64,000 bases of DNA from Ascarosepion bandense (GCA_037127315.1 JBBBDQ010000917.1:124001-188000), one strand, 5' to 3'. Shown: positions 11,451 through 21,189, counted from the first letter of the stretch. Program-made: numbers and translations. Notes: generated by a model not told the origin, from the sequence alone.

Positions 11451-12179
11451 ATTGAAATGCACGCATTATTAGACTTATTGTCAAATTATTTCCAAAGATT
11501 AAGATAATTAATACCGATTTTTTATTTTTATAGTGAAGTCGACATTAATGGATTTTTCTTTTTGTGTCACACACTCTATTCGCAAGGCCGGTGTAAGCAT
11601 CTCTAGTCGATCATCCCATGTCAAAACACCAACAAAAACTTGAACCACCGACAGACACAAATTACTTGATATTTGGCACAAATGTTCCCCTTCATGAATT
11701 AGGAAAGTCTGCTAAATTATTTTCTGCTGGAGACTTTTTACCGTTCCAATTTCAAGGGCGGCTCTATATAATTTTCATATAGAAATTAAGGCCACGTAAC
11801 ATCGCCGAATCACAGTGTTTATTAAAAAATTAAAGAATATACTTGCTTACCTTCAATATTTTGGAAATTTGCTATGTACGGCAAATAAGTGTAGAATCCA
11901 AATATTTAACTAGTTCAAGTCTACACTTGATAGAAAATTTTATTTTATTCACCCAAATACATGACCCTAAAATCAACAACTTTTCACCTTTCATTGCCCA
12001 AAAAGAAACCGGTAGTGTAGAAGTGGAAGATAAATTTGCCTATTTTGATAGTAAAAGGGTGGATATGTAGTTGTCAGTCTAGTCGTAAATTCATAAGGGT
12101 GGACCACCAGAAAATGAAGCTCATCAGAGGAAATATTTAAAAGATAAGAAAAAAAAGACGCATCAGTGGGAAAGTGACT
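11451..12179. other. Unique-looking DNA, no gene recognised
   Basis: Short frames only, the longest about 75 codons at 11843-12070, with no motif I recognise and no repeat partner noticed elsewhere in the window. Confidence 0.5.
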
Positions 12180-12640
12180 GAAGTCAAGCTGCCAAATCAG
12201 AATCTATTACATTACCGATCCTCTTTGGGATTTTTTCAAGAACCCCAAGATGAATTGCAGAATCACCCGACCAAATATGACAATTGTATTTAATGCCCGG
12301 TTGAATGGTAGATTTATAAATATGCAAGATGGATTCTGACAAGAAAAACTTCCTGGTTCGGTAGAGCAACCCAAACATTCTTAGCAGTAGATGTAGATGT
12401 TATTAATTCGAGTAGTCATTCCACTTGAGGTCAGATGAGAGAGTGAAGGCGACGAGGTGCAGCGCTATTGCTTTCAGGGAGACTAGAGTGATCAATACTG
12501 ATGAAAGGTAGGAAAGGTTCTCTATGTTGGTTAAAGGAGAGAAGCTTTGTTTTAGAAGTATTCAAATTTACGAGCCATTTCTTACCACAGTCTATCACAG
12601 ATTGAAGATTTGTCTATGAATTTCGAGAGGTGAAAGTTTT
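12180..12640 (-). mobile_element. LINE reverse transcriptase fragment, CR1/Jockey-like
   Basis: The - strand encodes DCGKKWLVNLNTSKTKLLSF and later SESILHIYKSTIQPGIKYNC followed by HIWSG, then KIPKRIGNVIDSD. This is the palm-to-thumb and C-terminal region typical of CR1/Jockey-type retroposons. Frameshifts and stops interrupt it. The 3' end at 12180 (LQSLSH-like) is where the fragment at 30566-31093 continues the same protein, so both are probably one family. Confidence 0.8.
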
Positions 12641-13242
12641 TGTAATCATTCCATACATTGGAACCAACGCCAGATGTTTGGTCCAAGTATATGTTACAAT
12701 TCCTTGCTCAATTTCTCAGATGTTATTTAAACAATTGTCTTTTACTTGAGAGGAACCCAGATGAGGCTCCGCCGAAGGGTTGAGTCTTGTCTGTGGAAAA
12801 GTAGACAAAACTTTTTGTCTGAGCTACATGGTTCGGATACCCACATTATTTTGGTGACGAAGAATTTGGACAAACTTAAGTAAACGTTCATGAATACGCT
12901 AGTCTACGAATTAAGTTGTCGCGAAAACTCATGGGAAAAATTTTCAACCAATACAATATTTTGTGAACAAGGGTTTTGGAGAACTCACGTAAAAATTCAC
13001 CAAGGTTACATTGGCAAAAGAAGTTCAAGAATTTACCAAAGCTGCAAAGCAATTTTGGATATGAGAATTTTCTAAGGGTTACATGGATATTAACCAAGTT
13101 GACCGAAACATTATTCCAAGTATAATGAACAGGAAATGCAACAATATTCGTTAAATTTAAAATTGTATTTTTCAATTAGCAAAAATGTATATATTTTTGA
13201 GAGCTTGACCTCTTTTGCAACACGAGCGAATTAATAATGTAC
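12641..13242. other. No feature recognised
   Basis: Short frames only, on both strands around 12890-13175, with no motif. Nothing repeat-like was noticed apart from the Helitron sequence starting at 13243. Confidence 0.5.
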
Positions 13243-13827
13243 ATAAGAAACGATATTCAGAAGTTTCAAGTTTACAGTTCTTACAATAGTGCAGAAAATC
13301 GATAATATATATATATATCTATAAAAGGCAAGATGTTTGTGTGTGTGTCTGTTTATCTGTCCTTATGTCCTTCATGTGCGTTGTAGTGCATTGGATATCG
13401 TCTCGGAACGAGAAATCGGGGAGCCGAGTTCGAATTCCAGCTAAATTCATTGCATTTACTTCCGCACAAATACCCTTGGGAAAGGTATTAATCCGTCTCT
13501 TCCTTCCTGTTCTGGGTTAAATAACAGGAGAGATTGGGTTCTATAGCCTTGGTCGGCAACCAGTCTACCGCAGAAAGGAATGGCAACCTACTGCGGAATA
13601 ATATTCTGCCCAGTCAGTCATATCTCTTTCGAGACATGATTACCCAAGCGTGTATCACGTATGGCACTTAACTGACTGACTGATGTCCTTTATAGAAATC
13701 CACAATTTTCATCCGATTCTCGCCAAAATTCACACAAATATTCCTTTTGGCTGAGTCTGAGCTCAAGGATCATGGATTAGTTTTAAAGCTTTCATTGCAC
13801 CCGTGCAACGCCGGGCTATACTGCTAG
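13243..13827 (+). mobile_element. Non-autonomous Helitron-like element, carrying a SINE
   Basis: 13318 begins TCTATAAAAGGCAAGATGTT and the element ends at 13827 with a GC-rich hairpin region (CCCGTGCAACGCCGGG), then CTATACTG and CTAG followed by T. A TC start, a 3' hairpin and a CTRR end are Helitron hallmarks. 13243-13305 is internal sequence of the longer form. A SINE interrupts it at 13374-13681. No Rep/helicase coding. Confidence 0.65.
13374..13681 (+). mobile_element. tRNA-derived SINE in a Helitron-like element
   Basis: Full-length copy: A box-like GTAGTGCATTGG near 13383, B box GAGTTCGAATTCC near 13427, then the body ending in TATCACGTATGGCACTTAAC and a short TGAC-repeat tail. ATGTCCTTCAT before and ATGTCCTTTAT after fit a target-site duplication. 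Confidence 0.9.
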
Positions 13828-14104
13828 TTTATTATAAGTATCTATTATTGCATATTTACAATGAATTTGGTACTAATCCCAGAATGCAATGTTCATATTA
13901 TTGAAACTGAATGAATCAATTAAATTTAATACAATGAGGAAGGTGCTGCTACAAGTTTGGTGTCTTGGGGATCAGGCTTACTTCTTGATTTTATCCTGTT
14001 CATTCGAAACAAACAAGTAAATCCACTGGGATACAAGAGGTTTATTGGGTATGAAAGAAGTAGAAAACTGAACGAGAACAACAGAAAAGTGATCAGGAAT
14101 ACAC

Positions 14105-14330
14105 TAGAAGACGAATGTTATTGCATTTAAATTTTTGAAAATTACCGGAAAGCATGGAGCTAGAATAGAGGAACACAAGTGAGAAGTGCAAACGAAGAAA
14201 CTGCTGGCATAGAACTTACGGTCAGATCTAACCAGTTAAACTGTAAATCGATGAGACCTTGTTGCCAATCTAGTACTGCGCTTAAATTCAAAAAGTCGAG
14301 ATACTAAACAGGGAAGCTCATCTGAACGTA
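14105..14330 (-). mobile_element. LINE 3' tail fragment
   Basis: Contains ATTGCATTTAAATTTTTGAAA, GAACACAAGTGAGAAGTGC and TTGCCAATCTAGTACTGCGC. On the - strand these correspond to the reverse-transcriptase tail (NLQKFK region) found at 30566-31093. Decayed. Confidence 0.6.
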
Positions 14331-14489
14331 TTTACAGAAAGAGCACAAGGAAGCAACGGGAATGAAAATTGAAGCTGAGATGCCGGGTCAGGAACAATAA
14401 AATTACTAATTCTTCTTCTTATTTTATCTATAATGTCTACATATATTGCAGGAGCACTGGACCACTAATGGTAGCATTATGTATATATA

Positions 14490-15004
14490 CTAGCAGTATA
14501 GCCCGGCGTTGCTCGAGTGTAATGAAAGCTTTAAAACTAATCCATGGTCCTGGAGCTCAGACTCTTTGGACGTTGGCACGAAAGACTAAAAAGCAATAGT
14601 TGTTTCGAGTTAAAGCGAAACCGTAGACTGAAAGATAAATGAATGGATGTAAGTCAAATTTTGATTTCCTGGTATCGATATCAAATTTTCTGCACTATTG
14701 TAAGAAATGCAACCTTGAAACTTCTGAATATCGTTTCTTATGTCTTTGTCTATGAATATATCAAATTTGATTAAAATCGGACCACTCCTTCTATAACCCG
14801 ATTTTTTCGATTATCGATTTTAGATATTTATCGGTGGTACCTCGACACAAAACCTACCTAAGAACACTCGCAGACGCTTCTAGTACTACTGTGTAAATTT
14901 TCAAGAAAATCGGTTCAGCCGTTTCGGAGTCTATAGGTAACTGATACACACACACACAGACACACAGACACAGAGACAAAGTTCCATTTATAAATAAGTT
15001 TAGA
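14490..15004 (-). mobile_element. Non-autonomous Helitron-like element (long form)
   Basis: On the - strand it starts TCTAAACTTATTTATAAATG and ends GCAACGCCGGGCTATACTG then CTAG (14490-14493), with A on the 5' side and T on the 3' side. Internal CACA-rich stretch, CCGAAACGGCTGAACCGATT block and a TTTCCTGGTATCG block. Matches 16805-17306 (-) and 33226-33935 (+). Confidence 0.7.
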
Positions 15005-15027
15005 TATATTCTAAATATATACTGTTA

Positions 15028-15322
15028 AATATAAGAGACAATAAATGTCTATTATGTTTAATCATGAGCTGTTCTAAACATCGTATTTTGGCTTTAATTT
15101 CAGGTGAAAATAAAGACAAAAATTGTCGAAAACATTTGTTAACGTCCCTGTAAACTCTCTGAAGAAGGCTCATGTGAGCCGAAACTTAGAACCAAATTAA
15201 TAAAAACATATCCAATTCTTGGACAATTTTTGTCTTTATCTTCACCTGAAATTAAAGTCAAAATACGATGTTTCGAACGATTCATGATTAAACATAATAG
15301 ACATTCATTGTCTGTTAAATTA
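15028..15322. repeat. Foldback element with ~100-bp arms
   Basis: Left arm 15028-15128 is nearly the reverse complement of right arm 15222-15322; both contain TCTATTATGTTTAATCATGA and TTTAATTTCAGGTGAA. The ~93-bp loop holds CTCTGAAGAAGGCTC..GAGCCGAAAC, a 5-bp hairpin flanked by CTGAAGA and GAAAC. Confidence 0.85.
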
Positions 15323-15361
15323 AACAATATATGTTTAGAAAATTATCTGCTGCCACGATAC

Positions 15362-15368
<7 letters not shown>

Positions 15369-15405
<37 letters not shown>
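15369..15405. repeat. (TA)n microsatellite
   Basis: Uninterrupted TA dinucleotides directly next to a hammerhead-like motif on the - strand. Confidence 0.95.
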
Positions 15406-15407
<2 letters not shown>

Positions 15408-15410
15408 GCA

Positions 15411-15456
15411 AAGACCTACCGCGGTTTCGCACAACGGCTCGTCAGGTCTTGGCGAT
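15411..15456 (-). ncRNA. Degenerate hammerhead-ribozyme-like motif
   Basis: The - strand reads AAGAC, CUGACGA, a GC..GC stem II, GAA, ACCGCGGU, A and then GGUCUU. The core boxes CUGANGA and GAAA and a GUA cleavage triplet are present, and AAGAC can pair with GUCUU. One surplus G at the stem I junction breaks the canonical geometry, so activity is doubtful. Confidence 0.35.
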
Positions 15457-15779
15457 CTTGCGATTTTTTCTCGTGTGTTCTTGCTCTACGTCACTGCCTC
15501 TTGGTTAACCCTTTTTGGTTAGTTTTGTATCGAGCACTTTTCTTTCTTTTTTCTTTCTTTTCTTTCTTTGTGGTTCGTTCCGTTTGAGGGTTTTTTTTCT
15601 TTGCTGTGAAGTACTGTATGTATTGTCGGTGCTCCGCAGGTTTCTTTTTTTTTCCCCTCATTGTCCAAAGCTTTATAGCGGCGGACAATAACGGACTTAG
15701 ATTCTGCCGGTTATTCGTGGTCCTAAAGGATTACTTGTGTAAGATTTTAAGATTCGGATACGTACAGAGTCGATTTTAT

Positions 15780-15782
<3 letters not shown>

Positions 15783-15837
<55 letters not shown>

Positions 15838-15838
15838 T
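15783..15838. repeat. (TA)n microsatellite
   Basis: About 27 TA dinucleotides, ending 8 bp before the best hammerhead-like motif. Confidence 0.95.
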
Positions 15839-15846
15839 ATAGTCAT

Positions 15847-15890
15847 CCGCAGACAGATCTGTTTCGCTGTATCACAGTTCATCAGTACGG
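15847..15890 (-). ncRNA. Candidate type I hammerhead ribozyme
   Basis: On the - strand the elements come in order. Stem I 5' strand CCGUA (15890-15886); core CUGAUGA (15885-15879); a hairpin with CUGU paired to ACAG, flanked by A and C (15878-15866); GAA (15865-15863); a short stem III, ACAG with CUGU (15862-15853); C17 (15852); stem I 3' strand UGCGG (15851-15847). This gives a GUC cleavage triplet, all conserved core bases and a 5-bp stem I with one G-U. The A-C pair closing stem II and the tiny stem III are weak points. Compact type I hammerheads are known from Penelope-like retroelements and animal retrozymes, but I see no reverse transcriptase here. Confidence 0.55.
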
Positions 15891-16217
15891 TTAGACACCG
15901 ATTGCTTTTTTACCCAGGAATGAAACCCGACCGAATTGGCGTCAGTCAGCGATTCTACCTCTGAGATATAAGGGGACATAGTGAAGTAATATGTAGCGAT
16001 TCGAATTGAGAAATTCAAGTTGGATTCATTGCATACATTTATATGAACTTCCTTGGGAAAGGTACGAATCAATCTATTCTCCTCCTCCTGCCACCCACCC
16101 TGACTATGGATAAATAGCAGGACAAACGGCGGAAGAAAAAACAGCCTGGAAAAGTTTGGGTTCCTTCAAGCTTCCTTCTCCACTTCTAATACATTTGCTG
16201 TATTTGTTGAGTCACAG

Positions 16218-16219
<2 letters not shown>

Positions 16220-16270
<51 letters not shown>

Positions 16271-16593
16271 CTGATGATAAGTCGGTTCAGCCGTTTCGGA
16301 GTCTATAGGTAACGGATACACACACACACAGACACACACAAACACAAAGTTCCATTTATAAATTAGTTTATACATATATATATAGGGCTGATGATAAGTC
16401 GGTTGAGCCGTTTCGGAGTCTATAGGTAACGGATACACACAGACACAGACACACACAAAGTTTCATTTATAAATTAGTTTATATATATATATATATATAT
16501 ATAGGGCTGATGATGAGTCGGTTCAGCCGTTTCGGAGTCTATAGGTAACGGATACACACAGACACTGACACACACAAAGTTCCATTTATAAAT

Positions 16594-16633
<40 letters not shown>

Positions 16634-16680
16634 CTGATGATAAGTCGGTTCAGCCGTTTCGGAGTTTGATTAAACTGGGT
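16220..16680 (-). repeat. (TA)n plus four tandem Helitron-end units
   Basis: A (TA)n tract at 16220-16266 is followed by four units beginning GGGCTGATGATRAGTCGG at 16268, 16385, 16504 and 16631 (spacing 117, 119 and 127 bp). Each unit holds CAGCCGTTTCGGAGTCTATA, a CACAGACAC-rich stretch and TTTATAAATTAG, that is the 5' terminus of the Helitron-like element on the - strand. A (TA)n linker varies in length. Confidence 0.85.
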
Positions 16681-16740
16681 TGACAATGCAGGTTTTTGGA
16701 AATAGGTATTCCCCAACTCTAAATTTTATCAAAATTTACA

Positions 16741-16743
<3 letters not shown>
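16668..16743 (+). repeat. 3' piece of the dispersed TTACAG-(AT)n repeat
   Basis: Matches 17787-17862: TTGATTAAACTGGGTTGACA, ATTCCCCAACTCTAAATTTT and the terminal TTACAG before (AT)n. Confidence 0.75.

Positions 16744-16803
<60 letters not shown>
16744..16803. repeat. (TA)n microsatellite
   Basis: TA dinucleotides with one TG interruption, lying between a dispersed-repeat 3' end and a Helitron-like 3' end. Confidence 0.95.
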
Positions 16804-16804
<1 letters not shown>

Positions 16805-16805
<1 letters not shown>

Positions 16806-17304
16806 TGGCAGTATAGCCCGGCGTTGCTCGGGTGTATTGAAAGCTTTAAAACTAATCCATGGTCCTGGAGCTCATATTCTTTGGACGTTGGCACGAAAGA
16901 CTAAAAAGCAATTGTTGTTTCCAGTTAAAGCCAAACCGTAGACTTAAAGAAAAATGAATGGATGTAAGTCAAATTTTGATTTCCTGGTATCAATATCAAA
17001 TTTTCTGCACTATTGTAAGAACTGCAACCTTGAAACTTCTGAATATCGTTTCTGATGTCTTTGTCTATGAGTGTATCAAATTTGATTAAAATCGGATCAC
17101 TCCTTCTATAACCCGATTTTTTCGATTATCGATTTTTGATATTTATCGGGGGTACCTTGACACAAAACCTAGGTCAGAACACTCATAGACGCTTATAGTA
17201 CAACTGTGTAAATTTTCAAGAAAATCGCTTCAGCCGTTTCGGAGTCTATAGGTAATGGATACACACACAGAGAGACACACACACAAAGTTCAATTTATAA
17301 ATAA

Positions 17305-17306
<2 letters not shown>
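16805..17306 (-). mobile_element. Non-autonomous Helitron-like element
   Basis: Long-form copy collinear with 14490-15004. The 3' terminus has CTGG in place of CTAG next to GCAGTATAGCCCGGCGTTGC. The 5' side runs into a (TA)n array. Confidence 0.65.

Positions 17307-17384
<78 letters not shown>
17307..17384. repeat. (TA)n microsatellite
   Basis: About 39 TA dinucleotides, the longest TA tract in the window, followed by GGGCTGATGATAAGG, a last trace of the Helitron-end unit. Confidence 0.95.
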
Positions 17385-17388
<4 letters not shown>

Positions 17389-17544
17389 CTGATGATAAGG
17401 CAAGGCAAGCAATTTTAATATCTTAGGGGATAGATATAATCTATGTTTAACATTAAAAAAAATGAAGCTTTTGAAATTTCAATATCAGTATCTACTTGTG
17501 AATAAACTTAGCCAAATCATTAGGAAGTGTCGTCACCGTAATAA

Positions 17545-17860
17545 ATTTAAATTACAATAATTATCCCATTCTTCCATTTAGTCACAATAGAATTTTAAAA
17601 ATTTAGCAAAGCAGTAACCTTTTTCATCCTAACTACCACTACTAACCGAAGTGTCAAGCCATATGCCTCCCACTACCATAAGAGAATAACTTCTAAGATT
17701 AATCCAGGTTAAACCCTATGATAGCCAACATTCCTCACCCCTTCCTTTACTGTCCCCTGCCTTAAATTATAATTTTTCCTCGTTCTTTGATTAAACTGGG
17801 TTGACAATGCAGGTCTTTGAAAATAGCTATTCCCCAACTCTAAATTTTGTCTGAATTTAC

Positions 17861-17862
<2 letters not shown>
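17545..17862 (+). repeat. Dispersed ~300-bp repeat ending in TTACAG-(AT)n
   Basis: Collinear with 7255-7555. Landmarks include TCAAGCCATATGCCTCC, AACCCTATGATAGCCAAC and GGTTGACAATGCAGG. A (TA)n tract at 17863-17900 follows. Confidence 0.8.
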
Positions 17863-17900
<38 letters not shown>

Positions 17901-17903
<3 letters not shown>

Positions 17904-18205
17904 CGTTGTGGTGCATTGGATATCGGCTCGGAACGAGAAATCAGGGAGCCAAGTTCGAATTCCAGCTGAATTCATTGCATTCACTTACGCGCAAATACCC
18001 TTGGGAAAGGTATTAATCTGTCTATTCCTTCCAGTTATGGGTTAAATAGCAGGACAGATTGGGTTCTATAGCCTTGGTCGGCAACCAGTCTACCGCAGCA
18101 AGCAATGGCAACTTATTGCGGGATGATCTTCTGCCCAGTTAGTCATGTTTCTTTTGAGACATGATCGCCCAAAGCGTGTATCACGTATGGCACTTAACTG
18201 ACTGA
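17901..18205 (+). mobile_element. tRNA-derived SINE, well preserved
   Basis: A box TGGTGCATTGG (17910-17920) and B box AAGTTCGAATTCC (about 17951-17963) are spaced as in tRNA genes. The body has ACCCTTGGGAAAGG, GGTTAAATAGCAGGACAG and TACCGCAGC, ending at CACTTAACTGACTGAT. It abuts a (TA)n tract. This is the best reference copy for the family here. Confidence 0.92.
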
Positions 18206-18747
18206 TATAACATAAATCTTGAAAACTGACCTTGGTTATTTGGTGTGGTGACATGACAAAGCCGTGTCTGTTTCCCATGACAATTGATCTACAATTAAAT
18301 TAGAAGATTAGTGGGTGGTAGTAAAACAAACAAATTGCTAACTCCGACTTCCAAGTGCTTTTAAACTTAAATTGCCCCATGTGTCTGATACAAGGTTAAA
18401 TTAAACAAAAAAAGAAGCCAATTTAAACTATTCTGTTTACGAAAAATAATTTGAGGACGTTCTGCTCTGAATTTTCTTTTGTTATTCTTTTCTTCACCGT
18501 GCAATATTTAAGATGATAAGTATCTGTTATTCCATATTTACAATGAATTTCGTACAAATCCCAGAATGCAATATTCATATTGCATTATTACAGACTGCAA
18601 CATTACCCATAATAAAATCTTAAAACACAATATTCCTTAACGAGTAGGCTCGTGCTGTCAAAAATGACGGTAAAAATATTTATATCGATATGCCGTCTAA
18701 AATGACGGCAAGATATGTATTGATGTACCTACTATTGACTATGTTAT
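18206..18747. other. No gene; short repeat shared with 13836-13920
   Basis: 18513-18580 (TATTTACAATGAATTT, CCCAGAATGCAAT) resembles 13836-13920. The rest shows nothing recognisable. Confidence 0.5.
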
Positions 18748-18960
18748 GCCAGGGCTATAGAACCCAATCTATCCTGTTATTCAACCCATAACTGGAGGAA
18801 AGGGACAGATTAATACCTTTCCCAAGTGGATGTCGGCTCGGAGGGGGAAATCGGTGAGCCGAGTTCCAATTCCAGTCGAACACTTTGCATTCACTTACGC
18901 ACTGGTACCCTTGGGAAAGGTATTAATCCGTCCCTTCCCTCCAGTTATGGGTTAAATAAC
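18748..18960. mobile_element. Two abutting partial SINE copies, opposite strands
   Basis: 18748-18825 is a - strand fragment (GGGCTATAGAACCCAATC, CCATAACTGGAGG, ACCTTTCCCAAG). It passes straight into a + strand fragment (GTCGGCTCGGAGGGGGAAAT, B box-like GAGTTCCAATTCC, ACCCTTGGGAAAGG) that ends in the body near 18960. Confidence 0.8.
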
Positions 18961-19119
18961 TGAGGTCTGTTGTTCAAGCGATCTGTGGCAGACGTCTGCC
19001 CCGATTGTTTGTCATCAGCAGTTCCAAAAAGTTTGCTCCACAAGCCTTCACTACTTTAAACAATTCTTTGTGTGGTAGTCTGAGTTAAACGTTCATACGT
19101 CGAAATCGAAGAGAGAGCC

Positions 19120-19220
19120 CATAATAATAATAATAATAACAATAATAATAATAATATATATATATATATATATTGCTACGAAGATGTATTTATATCTAAA
19201 AATAATAATAATAATAATGT
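19120..19220. repeat. (AAT)n and (TA)n microsatellites
   Basis: AATAAT runs at 19121-19154 and 19199-19218 flank a short TATATA tract. Confidence 0.9.
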
Positions 19221-20020
19221 CTAAAAAGTAGTAGTAAGGAATTCCATTGAGTCCTACATGTTGCTACAAAAAAGTTTTAATTCATGAAGTAGTCGTTAAA
19301 ATAAGGAAATTAGAAATAGAACATTTGGAAGATGCTAGAATGAGTAAAATCGTGAGAATTCAAACTGTTCTATAAATATGCAAATTAGGTGTTGGTCCCG
19401 ATAAAAATAGGTTTTGGGAAGAGAGTGGTCAGTTGTTAACAGGATTTGCTGACATTATCAACTCCGGCCCGACTCGTGGATCTGTGCATCCAGCCGAAAG
19501 AATCTCTACTAAAAGTTGCCGACCAACTAAAACCTGAAAGAGAACCTCATAGAACCATATGGGTAAATAGATGTTTTTGACTCTTTCTTTGACCAAACTT
19601 AAAATTATTCTTTATATGCACATTTAAGGATTTCCAAAAAGTATAGCACTTAAACTACTTCGCTAATCTTAACTGAGTTAAGATACTTGACACCTTACCT
19701 TCCCCTTCTCTTTTCGTCACACTTCACCTGCCAGTAATAAACTCTATGTTTCTGTTTTAAATGCAAAAATCGTAAATTTTGTATATATATATATACCCAC
19801 CTCTAAACCAAATAACAACATCCACGACGCCACCAGGCTACATCCAGACAAGATAAACAGAAAAACCTATCCTGAACTAAGCCGCCTCCCCCCAAACACC
19901 TAACCCTAAGACTCTAATAAGGTCAACAAAATCCAAATCACATCCAAACCCCACTTTCACCTAAACAAACAAATACACCACAAATAAACGGTCATTTTCA
20001 ACAGATAATTTTCATACCAA
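19221..20020. other. No gene recognised
   Basis: No frame with family resemblance. 19797-19990 is C/A-rich and unlike its surroundings, and directly precedes the hammerhead-like motif at 20025. Confidence 0.5.
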
Positions 20021-20024
20021 CTTG

Positions 20025-20093
20025 ATCACCTGAAGAAGAAGCAACCAAAAATGCATGATTAGCTTCGAAACGCGAAAATTTTTCTGTAGTGAT
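20025..20093 (+). ncRNA. Candidate hammerhead ribozyme-like motif
   Basis: Stem I 5' strand AUCAC (20025-20029) pairs perfectly with GUGAU (20089-20093). Between them lie CUGAAGA (20030-20036), a 5-bp stem GAAGC/GCUUC (20038-20042 and 20062-20066) with a 19-nt loop, GAA (20067-20069), a stem III that begins AC and closes GU, and a GUA triplet (20086-20088). An unpaired A at 20037 before stem II and a long, mispaired stem III are departures from the consensus. Confidence 0.45.
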
Positions 20094-20127
20094 ACTATGA
20101 ATTTATGAACCATTGTAACAACTATTA

Positions 20128-20131
<4 letters not shown>

Positions 20132-20172
<41 letters not shown>
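20132..20172. repeat. (TA)n microsatellite
   Basis: TA dinucleotides immediately outside the left arm of the next foldback. Confidence 0.95.
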
Positions 20173-20174
<2 letters not shown>

Positions 20175-20391
20175 AAAGAATATTAATAAAAAGTTTTGAA
20201 TTTAAAAATGTACTTTTTTCGGACAGTATTTGTTTATTTTTATTATTGTATTTTATATTTCAGAGCGCCCTCGGTCCTTCATCAGAAACAAGCGGTCTGA
20301 AATATAAAATACAATAATAAAAATAAACAAATACTGTCCCAAAAAAGTACATTTTTAAATTAAAAACTTTTTATTAATATTCTTTCCTATA
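20172..20391. repeat. Near-perfect foldback, ~92-bp arms
   Basis: Left arm (from TAGGAAAGAATATTAATAAA) and right arm (to TTATTAATATTCTTTCCTA) pair over about 92 bp with two mismatches. A ~33-bp loop contains GCGCCCTCGGTCC and CTTCATCAG. Such fresh symmetry suggests recent formation or a foldback-type mobile element. Confidence 0.92.
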
Positions 20392-20425
20392 CATATTAAA
20401 ACAGTATACGTGGATCATCACTATG

Positions 20426-20427
<2 letters not shown>

Positions 20428-20469
<42 letters not shown>

Positions 20470-20553
20470 TTGTTTATCGTAAATTAAATATTTGTATTTG
20501 ATTTAACTCTGAGTTTTGGTCAATCATTTTTTTTTTTGTTACACTTAACACGT

Positions 20554-20602
<49 letters not shown>
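20428..20602. repeat. Two (TA)n tracts with AT-rich spacer
   Basis: TA dinucleotides at 20428-20463 and 20561-20602, separated by T-rich DNA. Confidence 0.93.
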
Positions 20603-20605
<3 letters not shown>

Positions 20606-21185
20606 TCAGTTATAACCCGAGGAAAGAAACAGTATGATTATGACAAGAGGGAAACTATATAAGGAGTTTCGTCTTGTAACGAACTTTATCAAGGCAAAGA
20701 GATTAAATGAATTTTAATGTATCTATAAACAAAAATTGTTGAAAAAAGCTCATAAATATTCATAAGTTTAACTGAAATTATTAAATATTTGCAAAAAAAA
20801 AACATTATAGTTCATGTTTTAAGAGAATTTTTTATATGCGATATAATGTTATGTTACATGATATTAAAATGATGGAAATTAACTGTTTTTTTTTTAAAAT
20901 TTTGTATGTGTTTGTTGTATATGTTTGTTTTGGAAAGTATTGCTTTTATTAGGAAAGGTGAGATGGGGGGGGGGGGGGGAAACGGGACGAAGATTAATAT
21001 TCTTGAGAACGCCGCCATCAAATATTATCAAAATATCAGATCACTCCACAAATGTTACTGGTACTATTTAACCCAGTATTACCTGTCACAAGGTTGTGTT
21101 ATCGGTGGTTAAACCGGTTCCCACAGCAAACTTTCCTGGTGAAGAAAGTGTCTCGGTTTAGAAGGATTAAACACAAAACTTGTCA
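20603..21185. other. No gene; short foldback-type motif and poly-G run
   Basis: 20640-20700 carries TTGATAAAGTTCG..AAGACGAAAC on the - strand, another variant of the recurrent motif. A G-run sits at 20964-20979. Nothing else recognised. Confidence 0.5.
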
Positions 21186-21189
21186 ATGG

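Noticed and set aside
15162..15187. Hammerhead ribozyme at CTGAAGAAGGCTC..GAGCCGAAAC
   Set aside because: Core boxes and stem II are good, but the flanks cannot form stem I and no GUH cleavage triplet closes stem III.
17901..17970. Functional tRNA gene at the SINE head
   Set aside because: A and B boxes are present but no cloverleaf with matching acceptor stem is apparent, and the sequence is followed by the shared SINE body.
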